Source of the DNA: Pseudohongiella sp.
Lineage (GTDB): Bacteria > Pseudomonadota > Gammaproteobacteria > Pseudomonadales > Pseudohongiellaceae
DNA length: 64,000 bases
Reading direction: 5' to 3'
NCBI GenBank assembly: GCA_030696315.1
Contig: JAUYSM010000073.1
Location: 21,265-85,264 of the forward strand
The position numbers and the translations under genes are program-made. Position 1 is the first letter of the stretch, and every line of letters starts with the position of its first letter. Positions 18,347 to 28,282 of this stretch are shown here, in pieces. The notes below the pieces were generated by a model. That model was not told where the DNA came from, ran no database searches, and saw only the letters and a list, made by a program, of their open reading frames with translations.

Positions 18347-20803
18347 GTGATACTTTCCAAGTCCGATCTCAGATATACCTTAAGGCAGTTGGCGAAAGCG
18401 CCAGGTTTCGCTCTGTTGGCGATAGTGGTACTGGCCGGAGGGCTCGGGATAAGCCTGTTTACGCTTTCGTTCCTTTACACCATGGCATTGAAACCCGTCG
18501 ATTTGCCTCACGGAGATCGTATTGTGGAGATCTGCGGTCAGAGCAGATCCGGCACCTGCACGGCGTTCAAGGCTTTTGAGTTCGCGGCTATCAGAGAAGA
18601 TATCAATTCGCTGGAAAATATCGGCATTTACAACATGAAGTACCAGGTCTGGGTGCAATCGGATGAGGTGTTCTATCAAGCCATGGTTGCGCAGACAGAA
18701 TGGAACATGCTGGGTTTGGCAGGTAATGGCGCCTTGCTCGGCAGAATTTTGCAGGAAGCAGACCAACACCCGCAGGCGGAGCCTGTTGCCGTGCTTGCTC
18801 ACGATTTCTGGCAGTTGGCCTTCGAAGGGGAGCCGGAAATTGTAGGCAGCTATATTGCGCTGGGTGGAGAGCCCACGCTTGTTGTTGGAATCATGCCCCC
18901 GGGTTTTACGTTCCCACGCTGGAGTGACATCTGGGTGCCCGCAAAAGCAAATCTGTTGAACCCAATTGTTAATGATATGACGATGATCACGCCATTCGCA
19001 TATCGGAAAGCCGGCGTATCAACCGCTGAAGCCAACCAGGAAATTTCCAACCTGATGTTCAGGATGCGTCAACAATATCCGTTTGTTGATGATGACAGCT
19101 ACACCCAGACCGAACGTATGATAAGCACCGTCAGCGCGGGTTTTGTCACCAGTTTGCCAATGAGAATTTTTTACAACACGGGCAATCAGATTTTTTTTGG
19201 TGTCATGGTTATTCTGGCATTTATGCTTTTTGTGTTGGCATGCATCAATATCGGCACATTACTACTGGCTCGTACCAATGAACGACTGAAGGACATTTCG
19301 ATACGCGTGGCGCTGGGTGCCCCAAGGAAACGCCTGCTGATCCAAACCATGGGCGAGAGCATCGTTATTGCGATATTGGGAACACTGCTGGCCGTGATGA
19401 TGACCGGGCTGTGGCTCGAGGTGTTAAATATTTTTCTGACAACTGTGTTGGGAGAAGAGGGGCTGGAATTCTGGATGGTATTTCAGGTGGAAGGTTTTAC
19501 TTTGGCAATGGCGTTGTTATTTGCCGTGTTAACTGTGTTGATTACCAGCGCATTGCCGTCATGGAGGCTGATCAACGGCAATTTCAACTCAGTCATGCAG
19601 GATGGCACAAGAGGTGCGCTGGGCCTCAGCACTGGCCGCTTCAGTCGCTCGCTGGTGGTGGTTGCAGTCACGCTGATCTCTATCGTGCTCTATGTCTTCA
19701 TTATGTTTGGCACGGTAATGTGGTCAATGGGCAATACGTTCAGACTGGTCAACCCGGATGGCATTTTCAGTTCGGAAATTGAAACCCGGGATCTGTATGC
19801 CAATGCAGCGGAGCGACTGCAATTTTTTCAAGCCCTTGAAAGTCGCCTGGAGCAGCATCCGGACGTCAGTGAGGTATTGATAGCTGGCATGTCCGGTAGT
19901 CAGACAGTTGAGGTAGAGGGAGTAACGTACCTGACTGAGCAGGATATGCCAACGGCGCCCATTCAGATCATATCGGGCGATGTCGGAATTCTTGGTGCCC
20001 GTTTGTTAGAAGGTCGTCTGCTTGATGAACGAGATAATCAGAACAGCGCTCCCGTTGCAGTCGTCAGTCGGGCGCTGGCACAAAAGTTGTGGCCCGACCA
20101 ATCACCAATCGGTCAGAACCTGCGTGTTGGCATGTCTGATCAGCGCGGTCAACGTCGTGCATTTGTTGTGGTTGGTATGGTCAGTGATTCTCCTATCGAT
20201 GGCGACGACATGTACAAGCAAGAGTTCGACATGGTGTATCTACCCCTCGGGCAAATGGACTCGCTGGATATCACTGCCATTATCAGAAGCCAATCGTCAG
20301 ATCGCGCGGCCGCCAAAATTCTGGGTGACACAGTGCTGGGCCTGAATTCAGGGGTGGAATTCAGCATTAGAAGCTGGGTGCAAGACCGGCAGATGACTAG
20401 TTTTGTCATTCTGGCGACGATAGGTGTATTTTCAGCGATCGGTGTATTTGCTTTTTTGGTGTCTATTGCTGGTGTGTTCGGCCTCACCAAAAATTCAATT
20501 GTTCTTCGCACACAGGAAATTGGTACCCGGCGCGCTTTGGGGGCGTCGGACAGCCGGATCAGTCGCAGCTTTATGCTGCACGGCGCCAGGCAGACACTAT
20601 TGGGGATTTTTATTGCGTTTCTTATCTGTGCGCCACTTTCCTATATTATCGCAAGCACAGCTGGTGCGAACTACATCATGCCGGGCCTGTTGACGAGTTT
20701 TATTGGCCTTTTGGTATTCCTGGTCGCAGTGCTGTGTGCCATTCATGTGCCCATCAAATCACTGTTGCGTAAGGAGCCCAGTGAGCTGCTGCGTTATCAG
20801 TAA
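18347..20803 (+). CDS. ABC transporter permease, MacB/FtsX family
   Basis: GTG start 18347 (VILSKSDLRYTLRQLAKAPGFALLAI); MacB-type periplasmic domain and FtsX-like ALGAPRKRLL / RRALGASDSRI segments. Confidence 0.85.
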   Translation: MILSKSDLRYTLRQLAKAPGFALLAIVVLAGGLGISLFTLSFLYTMALKPVDLPHGDRIVEICGQSRSGTCTAFKAFEFAAIREDINSLENIGIYNMKYQVWVQSDEVFYQAMVAQTEWNMLGLAGNGALLGRILQEADQHPQAEPVAVLAHDFWQLAFEGEPEIVGSYIALGGEPTLVVGIMPPGFTFPRWSDIWVPAKANLLNPIVNDMTMITPFAYRKAGVSTAEANQEISNLMFRMRQQYPFVDDDSYTQTERMISTVSAGFVTSLPMRIFYNTGNQIFFGVMVILAFMLFVLACINIGTLLLARTNERLKDISIRVALGAPRKRLLIQTMGESIVIAILGTLLAVMMTGLWLEVLNIFLTTVLGEEGLEFWMVFQVEGFTLAMALLFAVLTVLITSALPSWRLINGNFNSVMQDGTRGALGLSTGRFSRSLVVVAVTLISIVLYVFIMFGTVMWSMGNTFRLVNPDGIFSSEIETRDLYANAAERLQFFQALESRLEQHPDVSEVLIAGMSGSQTVEVEGVTYLTEQDMPTAPIQIISGDVGILGARLLEGRLLDERDNQNSAPVAVVSRALAQKLWPDQSPIGQNLRVGMSDQRGQRRAFVVVGMVSDSPIDGDDMYKQEFDMVYLPLGQMDSLDITAIIRSQSSDRAAAKILGDTVLGLNSGVEFSIRSWVQDRQMTSFVILATIGVFSAIGVFAFLVSIAGVFGLTKNSIVLRTQEIGTRRALGASDSRISRSFMLHGARQTLLGIFIAFLICAPLSYIIASTAGANYIMPGLLTSFIGLLVFLVAVLCAIHVPIKSLLRKEPSELLRYQ

Positions 20804-20862
20804 CGTGATATAACGAGTGAGCTGCCGCATGGCGGCAAAAAACCAGGATAATATTGATTGTC

Positions 20863-22239
20863 ATGAAAGAATCGCTGCTCATTGCTGACGATGACCCCGA
20901 CGTTATGTCCGCCTTGCGTTATCTGTTGCAGACAGAAGGATATGAGGTGACAACCGCCGCCTCGCCTAATGAGGTGCTGAGTGCGTTGAAGCGGAAAAAT
21001 TTTGCTGTTGTGTTGTTGGACCTGAACTACAGCAAGGATACCACCTCAGGTCAGGAAGGCCTGGCGTTAATCGCACAGATGAATAAGCTGGATGCGTCAT
21101 TGGCGATTGTTGCCATGACAGCTTGGGGAAGCATCGAGACCGCCGTTAAAGCTATGCAGGCCGGTGCACGGGATTTTGTGCAGAAACCCTGGGAGAATGA
21201 GCGGCTATTGACGATTGTAGCCAATCAGGTGCACTTGACTCAGGCCGTGCGGCAAGCCAGCAGGCTCACTGAAGAAAACAAGCTACTAAGAAGCGAGATA
21301 ACGCCAGGCGGCCAGGTATTGGTATCCCATTCCGCTGCAATGCAGTCGGTGGTTGAACGACTTGAACAGGTCGCTGCCACCGACGCCTGTATTCTGCTCA
21401 CCGGTGAGAATGGTACCGGGAAAAGCTATCTGGTGGACTTTATCCATGCGCAATCACAGCGCCGAGATGCATCGTTGATCAAGGTGAACATGGGTGGCAT
21501 CACTGAATCCTTGTTTGAAAGTGAAATGTTCGGGCATGTAAAGGGTGCGTTTACAGATGCCCGTGATAATCGCCTCGGGCGATTCGAACTGGCTGAAGGC
21601 GGCACATTGTTTCTGGATGAAATCGCCAATACGCCGTTGTCACAGCAGATGAAACTGCTTCGGGTACTGGAGGAAAAACAATTCGAAAAAGTAGGGTCAT
21701 CGCGCACTCAGGTATCTGATTGCCGCATTATCTGCGCAACCAACAGTGATCTGGACCATGCTGTTGCCTCCGGAGCATTTCGCAAAGACTTGTTATATCG
21801 CATCAATACAATAGAAATAGAGGTGCCACCTTTGCGGCACAGGCAGGAAGATATCATTCCGCTGGCTGAATATGTTTTAGGTAAAATGGCACGCAAATAC
21901 AATAAAAAAACACTGCAAATGTCGGCTGCAGCGTGTGCAGCATTACAGAGTTATTCGTGGCCAGGCAATGTGCGGGAATTGACTAATGCACTGGAGAGGG
22001 CAACTTTGCTGGCGACAGACGTGATTGAACCGCAGTGCCTGGGTCTGGCAACGCATCCAATGACTTCAGCCGCCTCCGCGGTGACATCATGCCAACACGC
22101 CACTTTGGAACAGATAGAAAAACAAGTGATTGAGCAGCGTATACAGGAATACCCAAATGATAATCTGCATGTGGCAAGTACGCTGGGTTTATCAAAGAGC
22201 GCATTCTACCGATACCTTAAAAAGCACAATTTGAAGTAA
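20863..22239 (+). CDS. Sigma54-dependent response regulator (NtrC family)
   Basis: Receiver domain, GENGTGKS Walker A, GAFTDA motif (EMFGHVKGAFTDA), Fis-type HTH. Confidence 0.9.
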   Translation: MKESLLIADDDPDVMSALRYLLQTEGYEVTTAASPNEVLSALKRKNFAVVLLDLNYSKDTTSGQEGLALIAQMNKLDASLAIVAMTAWGSIETAVKAMQAGARDFVQKPWENERLLTIVANQVHLTQAVRQASRLTEENKLLRSEITPGGQVLVSHSAAMQSVVERLEQVAATDACILLTGENGTGKSYLVDFIHAQSQRRDASLIKVNMGGITESLFESEMFGHVKGAFTDARDNRLGRFELAEGGTLFLDEIANTPLSQQMKLLRVLEEKQFEKVGSSRTQVSDCRIICATNSDLDHAVASGAFRKDLLYRINTIEIEVPPLRHRQEDIIPLAEYVLGKMARKYNKKTLQMSAAACAALQSYSWPGNVRELTNALERATLLATDVIEPQCLGLATHPMTSAASAVTSCQHATLEQIEKQVIEQRIQEYPNDNLHVASTLGLSKSAFYRYLKKHNLK

Positions 22240-22327
22240 GCTTTATGCAAGTCTTTCAGACTGCATACAAAAAGGTGTTCACAGACAAACATTGCCGACA
22301 GAATAATCGCCCTGACAGGGAAGTATT

Positions 22328-23722
22328 GTGAACAGACACGACGTACAGACTCCGCGCAACAATACTCAAAAGCATCAGGCGGGCGGCTGGCAAGCTGATA
22401 AATCTGTTCAGTTGGAAAATCGGCTTGCATTGTTTGCCCTTGCAGCCTGCCTGGTTCCATCACTACTACTGATTGCTGCCTTGGCTTTTTTTGGTGTTTC
22501 CGTTTATCTCCTTGGTCTTGTCAGCGTGTTCCTGTTGTTTCTCGTTGTCTACTGCGTGTCAACTATTTGGCGACAGACTCAGTTCCAATTCCGCAGCCTG
22601 CATAATTTATTGGCTGCCATCGTGAGTGGCGACTATTCGTTTCGAGGCGCTCGCAAGCCTGGAAGCGGAGCCTTTGGTGAGTTGATTGCGACGATCAATG
22701 AGCTGGCAGACACATTGCAACGCCAACGCCTCGAGTCTGAAGAAAGCCAGCTGCTGGTGCAAAAAGTTGTGGATCAGATTGATGTTGCTATTGTTGCCTG
22801 GGACCAAACGCACCACATTCGATTGACCAACCCGGCTGCGCGCAGGTTGTTGCAACTTGCACCGTCCGATCTGGAACCGTCTGATGCACCGCAGCTTCCA
22901 GCTGTGTTGATTGAAGCCTGCGCAACGATGAGCGTTGGTGAAACAAGTGTCAAACACTTGCGTCTTTCGCAGGGAACCGGACGCTATCGCCTGCATCTTG
23001 AGCAATTTATTGTTGAAGGTGATACCCACTTTCTACTTTTTATAACCAATATTTCATCAATACTTCGCGTGGAAGAGAGGCGGGCCTGGCGTAACCTGGT
23101 GCGCGTTCTAAGCCATGAGATCAATAATTCGCTGTCGCCATTAAAATCATTCAGCAACACACTGATGGCTCAAATTGAAAAACGGGAAAGGGATATTCAG
23201 TTAAAGCAGGAGTTGATGGAAGGTCTCACTGTCATCGGCCGGCGAGCCGATTCACTGGCAAATTTTGTACAGAACTACCACACGATTGCGCGCTTGCCTG
23301 AACCTGAAAAGAAACCATGTGATATCCAGTTATTGATGCGGTCGCTCAGTAAATTGTTCCCTGAGGCCTGCCTGGTATTGGATGGAGAACCGTGTACCGT
23401 TGCGCTTGATAGTTCGCAATTTGAGCAGGTCTTGATCAACCTGATCAAAAACGCCATGGAAGCGAGCGGGAAACAAGATGAAATAGTACTGCGTTGGAGA
23501 CAGGAAGAGACCCGGCTGATGATTCGCATTTCTGACCAAGGGATGGGAATCCAGAATCCTGAAAATTTGTTTACCCCGTATTACTCCACCAAGCCGGGTG
23601 GCTCTGGTATTGGTCTGGTGTTTTGCCAGCAAGTGATTGAAGCACATGATGGTTCGCTTATATTGCAGAATCGTCAGCAAGGACAAGGATGTGAAGTCAT
23701 CATCAGTCTGCCACTGTGGTGA
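22328..23722 (+). CDS. Sensor histidine kinase, NtrY-like
   Basis: Two TMs, HAMP/PAS, VLSHEINNSLSPLKSFSNTL H-box, N-box NLIKNAMEAS, GSGIGLVF. Confidence 0.9.
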   Translation: MNRHDVQTPRNNTQKHQAGGWQADKSVQLENRLALFALAACLVPSLLLIAALAFFGVSVYLLGLVSVFLLFLVVYCVSTIWRQTQFQFRSLHNLLAAIVSGDYSFRGARKPGSGAFGELIATINELADTLQRQRLESEESQLLVQKVVDQIDVAIVAWDQTHHIRLTNPAARRLLQLAPSDLEPSDAPQLPAVLIEACATMSVGETSVKHLRLSQGTGRYRLHLEQFIVEGDTHFLLFITNISSILRVEERRAWRNLVRVLSHEINNSLSPLKSFSNTLMAQIEKRERDIQLKQELMEGLTVIGRRADSLANFVQNYHTIARLPEPEKKPCDIQLLMRSLSKLFPEACLVLDGEPCTVALDSSQFEQVLINLIKNAMEASGKQDEIVLRWRQEETRLMIRISDQGMGIQNPENLFTPYYSTKPGGSGIGLVFCQQVIEAHDGSLILQNRQQGQGCEVIISLPLW

Positions 23723-23732
23723 TTGCTGCGAT

Positions 23733-24896
23733 TCAGACTATGCCCGGTGAAGGCTGTTGAGGTGACAACAGGCGCGAATTTTTGTCATCCCTGAACACAA
23801 TCAGCGGTTTTACCTCGTCTTCACGCAGATTCAGCCGTTGCGCCAGCGCCACCTGATCGGTGATTAGTGTGTGATGAGGGGATTTGCTGCACACCGGATC
23901 CGTGTTGGCAGCATCCCCGGTCAGCATAAATGCCTGACAGCGGCAGCCACCAAAATCCTTTTCTTTTTCATCACAGCTTCGGCAAGGCTCTGGCATCCAG
24001 CTGTTGCCGCGGTAGGCATTAAAGGCGTGTGAGTCAAACCAGATGCTGCGAACGTCGTGATCGCGCACATTGGGGAATTCCAGCCCCGGTAACATGCGGG
24101 CTTCATGGCAGGGCAGCGCCATGCCATCAGGCGCGATGTTCAGAAACACGGAGCCCCATCCATTCATGCAGGCTTTCGGGCGATCCGAGTAATAATCAGG
24201 CACCACAAAATAGAGTTTCATTTTGTTGCCCAAGCGTTCACGAAACTGATTGCAAATGATCTCGGCGCGCTCCAGCTGTTCACGGCTTGGCATCAGATAC
24301 TCGCGGTTTTTGAATGCCCATGCGTAATACTGACTGTTGGCCAATTCGACATGATCTGCCTGCATGCTTTCAGCCATCTGCAAAATCTGTTCGATGTGGT
24401 CAATGTTGAGGCGATGTAGCACAACATTAAGCACCATGGGGTAATCATACTGCTTGATCAGTTTTGCTACCTTGAGTTTCAGGTCAAAGGTTTTAGTGCT
24501 GGACAGGAAATCGTTGAGCTCTTTGCTGGAGTCTTGAAAGGACAGTTGTATCTGATCGAGCCCGTTTGTCTTAAAAGCGGCAATACGTTTTTCTGTCAGT
24601 CCAATGCCGGATGTCAACAGATTAGTGTAATAACCCATCTTACTGGCTTCAGCGATGATCTCTTCCAGATCATCACGCAGCAAGGGCTCGCCCCCTGATA
24701 AACCAAGTTGCACAGCACCCAGTTCACGTGCTTCGCGCAGCACTCTTACCCACTCCTCAGTGGATAATTCTTTGTCAAACGTGCTTGCGTAGTTCAGCGG
24801 GTTATAACAAAACACACAGTGCAGAGGGCATCTGTACGTGATCTCGGCATTGACCCAGAGTGGGCGGGGTTGAGCGCTGTGAGTAGAGTCAGTCAC
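23733..24896 (-). CDS. pqqE: PqqA peptide cyclase, radical SAM
   Basis: CPLHCVFC radical SAM motif, SPASM cysteines CRSCDEKEKDFGGCRCQA; position in pqq operon. Confidence 0.95.
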   Translation of the reverse strand: MTDSTHSAQPRPLWVNAEITYRCPLHCVFCYNPLNYASTFDKELSTEEWVRVLREARELGAVQLGLSGGEPLLRDDLEEIIAEASKMGYYTNLLTSGIGLTEKRIAAFKTNGLDQIQLSFQDSSKELNDFLSSTKTFDLKLKVAKLIKQYDYPMVLNVVLHRLNIDHIEQILQMAESMQADHVELANSQYYAWAFKNREYLMPSREQLERAEIICNQFRERLGNKMKLYFVVPDYYSDRPKACMNGWGSVFLNIAPDGMALPCHEARMLPGLEFPNVRDHDVRSIWFDSHAFNAYRGNSWMPEPCRSCDEKEKDFGGCRCQAFMLTGDAANTDPVCSKSPHHTLITDQVALAQRLNLREDEVKPLIVFRDDKNSRLLSPQQPSPGIV

Positions 24897-25161
24897 GGGT
24901 GATCCAGCCTTTGTTATAGGCGTGCTCGAGAAAATCGATCACGTCCTGTTTAAGATCTACGCCCGGATAGCTGGCTTCGAGCGCGTTGATAATATCGGAT
25001 GCACTGCTTTTGCCATCGATGCGCTTGAGAATTTCGCCGGCACTTCCCGTCAGTTTTATCAGCCCCTCGGGGTACAAAAGCACATAGGCATTTTGTGTAG
25101 TCTCCCATTGCAGTTTGTACTGTCTGGCCAGACGCAGCGGCTGTGGGTGGACCATACTCAT
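24889..25161 (-). CDS. pqqD: PQQ biosynthesis peptide chaperone
   Basis: [45 protein letters not shown]; start at 25161 gives ATGA overlap with pqqC. Confidence 0.93.
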   Translation of the reverse strand: MSMVHPQPLRLARQYKLQWETTQNAYVLLYPEGLIKLTGSAGEILKRIDGKSSASDIINALEASYPGVDLKQDVIDFLEHAYNKGWITRD

Positions 25162-25898
25162 GGCGCCATCCTCGAGATAGCGCCCTGTCGGGTTTCCCCA
25201 ATACCGTAACTGACCTGAATCGAGTCGAGCATCGCCCACAACACATTCAGCTTGAACTGCAGGATGTCCAGCGCACGTTCTTGTTCCAATCGTGTTTTGA
25301 AATGTTCCAGTGTCACTCGCAAGCCGTGCTCGACATCGCGACGGGCTTCGGACAGACGTTTACGAAAATAGTAGTAACCGCGTGCATCAATCCACGGGTA
25401 ATGCTCTGGCCAGCTGTCCAAGCGTTTCTGGTGAATGGTGGGTGCAAATAATTCGGTTAACGATGAGCACACGGCTTCTTGCCAGGGTGCTGTGCGGGCA
25501 AAGTTCACGTAAGCATCCACCGCAAAACGCACGCCGGGTGATACGCGTTTCAACGACAACACGTCATCCCGAGTCAGGCCCACCGCTTCAGCCAGCGCAA
25601 GCCATGCTTCAATGCCACCCTCATCACCTTCCAGTCCATCATGATCGATGATGCGCTGAATCCACAGTCGTCGGTGTTCTTTATCTGGCATGTTCGACAG
25701 GACAGCACCATCTTTGATCGGAATCATTATCTGGTAATAAAAGCGATTAAGCACCCAGCCCTGAACCTGTTCCTTTGTGCACTGACCGCTGTTCATGGCG
25801 ATATGGAAGGGATGAAAGATGTGATATCGCGATTCTTTTGCGCGCAATTGCGCTTCAAATTGTTCAATTGTCCAGGGTGTCAGCGTGCTGGTCATCAT
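25158..25898 (-). CDS. pqqC: Pyrroloquinoline-quinone synthase
   Basis: [33 protein letters not shown]. Confidence 0.95.
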   Translation of the reverse strand: MMTSTLTPWTIEQFEAQLRAKESRYHIFHPFHIAMNSGQCTKEQVQGWVLNRFYYQIMIPIKDGAVLSNMPDKEHRRLWIQRIIDHDGLEGDEGGIEAWLALAEAVGLTRDDVLSLKRVSPGVRFAVDAYVNFARTAPWQEAVCSSLTELFAPTIHQKRLDSWPEHYPWIDARGYYYFRKRLSEARRDVEHGLRVTLEHFKTRLEQERALDILQFKLNVLWAMLDSIQVSYGIGETRQGAISRMAP

Positions 25899-26815
25899 AG
25901 GGTAAAGTCCATGCCATCAAAGGCAACTTCGATGTTTTCCTGATTGAGGATTTTTCGTTCGCTGGAGTTCTCACGCAGTATCGGATTGGTGTTGTTAATG
26001 TGAATCAGAATTTTGCGAGTTGCGTTGAGTGGTCTCAGGGTCTCTATCATGCCGCCCGCGCCAGATTGCGGCAGATGACCCATTTCCAATGACAAAGTCT
26101 GGCTGATGCCCAGTTTGCGCATTTCATCATTGCTCCAACAGGTCCCATCAACCATCAGACAGTCGGCATTCTGCATAAACGGCAGCACGTGAGGCTCAAT
26201 GGCGGCGAGCCCCGGCGCGTAGAACAGTTTTTTGCCGCTGCGCCTGTCCTCGAGCTGAATACCGATGTTATCGCCTTCGTGTGGGTCATGCCGGTGTGGC
26301 GAGTAAGGAGGCGCTTTGCTACTAAGGGGCACTGCAGTGATGTCAATGTCTGCAATACCCTCTACCTGAAAACTGTGTCCGGCCGCAGTGGGCACCTGGT
26401 GCCATGACACGCCGCAGAAGTGTTTCAGGATGTTAAAAATCGGATTGCCCTGGGTCAGATCTTCGTGAACCATGTCTGTGCAGTAGATGTTGAGGGGCGT
26501 TTTGCCCTCCCGCAACATAAACAGGCCAGTAGTATGGTCAATCTGCGCATCCATCAGCACGATGCCCCGCACAGCGGTGTCGCGGATGGCGCGTGCAGGT
26601 TGCAACTCGGGGAAACGTTGAAACTGGGTCAGGATGTCGGGTGAGGCATTAAACAGCAGCCAATTGATGTTGTCGCTGCTGATGGCAATCGATGATTGTG
26701 TTCTCGGGCTTGCCACGATACTGCCCTTGCGCACACCATCGCAGTTAGGGCAATTACAGTTCCATTGCGGAAAACCACCCCCGGCAGCGGAGCCCAATAC
26801 GCGTACTCTCATCAT
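25895..26815 (-). CDS. pqqB: PQQ biosynthesis protein B
   Basis: [20 protein letters not shown]. Confidence 0.95.
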   Translation of the reverse strand: MMRVRVLGSAAGGGFPQWNCNCPNCDGVRKGSIVASPRTQSSIAISSDNINWLLFNASPDILTQFQRFPELQPARAIRDTAVRGIVLMDAQIDHTTGLFMLREGKTPLNIYCTDMVHEDLTQGNPIFNILKHFCGVSWHQVPTAAGHSFQVEGIADIDITAVPLSSKAPPYSPHRHDPHEGDNIGIQLEDRRSGKKLFYAPGLAAIEPHVLPFMQNADCLMVDGTCWSNDEMRKLGISQTLSLEMGHLPQSGAGGMIETLRPLNATRKILIHINNTNPILRENSSERKILNQENIEVAFDGMDFTL

Positions 26816-26870
26816 GTGGCCTCAACAGAAATGCAGGAGTCAAAACCCCATTGCCAGATAAGTGAAGAAA

Positions 26871-26894
26871 GGAGCCCCAGTGTTGGGCGACTCC
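26871..26894 (-). terminator. Intergenic hairpin between pqqA and pqqB, possible attenuator
   Basis: GGAGTCGCCC-AACACT-GGGGCTCC then TTTCTT on the minus strand. Confidence 0.4.
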
Positions 26895-26921
26895 CTTCCT
26901 CGCCATGCAAATGCCGCCCGA

Positions 26922-26993
26922 TTAACGGTTGGCAACGTACATAGTGACTTCAAAACCAAAACGCATTTCAGTGTAAGCAGGCTTGATCCACAT
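26922..26993 (-). CDS. pqqA: PQQ precursor peptide PqqA, 23 aa
   Basis: [23 protein letters not shown] with ExxxY core EVTMY, immediately upstream of pqqB; not in the ORF track. Confidence 0.95.
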   Translation of the reverse strand: MWIKPAYTEMRFGFEVTMYVANR

Positions 26994-27265
26994 TATTGTC
27001 ATCTCCTCGGTAACGGTGAGTTAACCCGGCAGAGCAAAACAATTTCTTGTGCTGTCGGGGCCATCTTGGCAGGCTGGCTGAATTAACGCGTGTTAATTGC
27101 AGCAAGTTGCGTATGACGTAGCGATACTGTCATGGTCAAACGCGGGAAGGCTGCCGGATTTTCAGCAAAAGTAGTTCATGATTTTCATGAGATTGTATTG
27201 CGTGGTATTGGCAAAGCGGGCTGACCCATGTAAACAGGCTCGGTGCCTGCCAGCCAGAATTTAAA

Positions 27266-28282
27266 GTGGGGGAGTTACCCATCAACAGTTTATATCCGGA
27301 CATTGAGCCTTTTTTTACCGGGATGGTGCCGGTATCGCCACGTCATTCTCTGTATGTAGAGCGAAGTGGTAAAAAGGGCGGCTACCCGATTTTCTTTTTG
27401 CATGGTGGGCCAGGCAGCCAGAGTCGGGCAGTGCACCGGCGTTATTTTGATCCGGATTTTTTTGACATCGTGTTATTTGACCAGCGCGGCTGTGGCAGAT
27501 CTGTTCCGGTAGGTGAGACGCGGGAAAACGACACCGCTGTGCTGGTCGAGGACATTAACGCGATTCGTAATGCACAGGAAATTACTGGCAACATCAGTTT
27601 GTTAGGTGGCTCCTGGGGCAGCACATTGGCGCTGGCCTATGCGCTGCGTTATCCACAATGGCTGGATGAATTGATTTTAAGAGGGGTTTTTCTTGGCACA
27701 GCTGAAGAGCTGAACTGGTTTACACACGGGCTGTCAGGATTTGCGCCGGAAGCATGGACGCAACTTGTCAGTGGCCGGGATTCGGACATTGTTGATGAAT
27801 ACTATCAGGCGGTGCAGGACCTTGATGATCGTTATGCGGGGGAAGCGGCAAGGCGCTGGGCAGAGTACGAGATGCAAATCATGAGAATCGGGTCGGGATT
27901 GCAGGAACAAATGTCGTCTACTTCGCCGACAACGCCAACATCGCCAACAACGACGTCCGCGCCGTCAATCTCTGCCATCTTGGACAGCGCCCGTGTGCAA
28001 TTGCATTTTCTGAAACATAAGTGTTTTCTGGCCCAAAGCCCATTGTTGGAGGCGGCTCACAACATTTATCAGCCGGTGACAATTGTGCAAGGCCGCTTTG
28101 ATCTGGTGTGTCCTCCGATTACTGCCTGGCGACTAAGCCAACGCCTGCCGCGAGCACGCTTGCGCATGGTTGAAAATGGCGGCCACAGCGCCTTGTCGGG
28201 CAGTATGGCATGGGCATTACGGGAAGAAGTCGACGCACTACGTGACAGACTGACAACCAAGCTGGCCGGAGCAGTACAGTGA
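27266..28282 (+). CDS. pip: Proline iminopeptidase, alpha/beta hydrolase
   Basis: HGGPGS, DQRGCGRS, GGSWGSTLALAYA. Confidence 0.85.
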   Translation: MGELPINSLYPDIEPFFTGMVPVSPRHSLYVERSGKKGGYPIFFLHGGPGSQSRAVHRRYFDPDFFDIVLFDQRGCGRSVPVGETRENDTAVLVEDINAIRNAQEITGNISLLGGSWGSTLALAYALRYPQWLDELILRGVFLGTAEELNWFTHGLSGFAPEAWTQLVSGRDSDIVDEYYQAVQDLDDRYAGEAARRWAEYEMQIMRIGSGLQEQMSSTSPTTPTSPTTTSAPSISAILDSARVQLHFLKHKCFLAQSPLLEAAHNIYQPVTIVQGRFDLVCPPITAWRLSQRLPRARLRMVENGGHSALSGSMAWALREEVDALRDRLTTKLAGAVQ

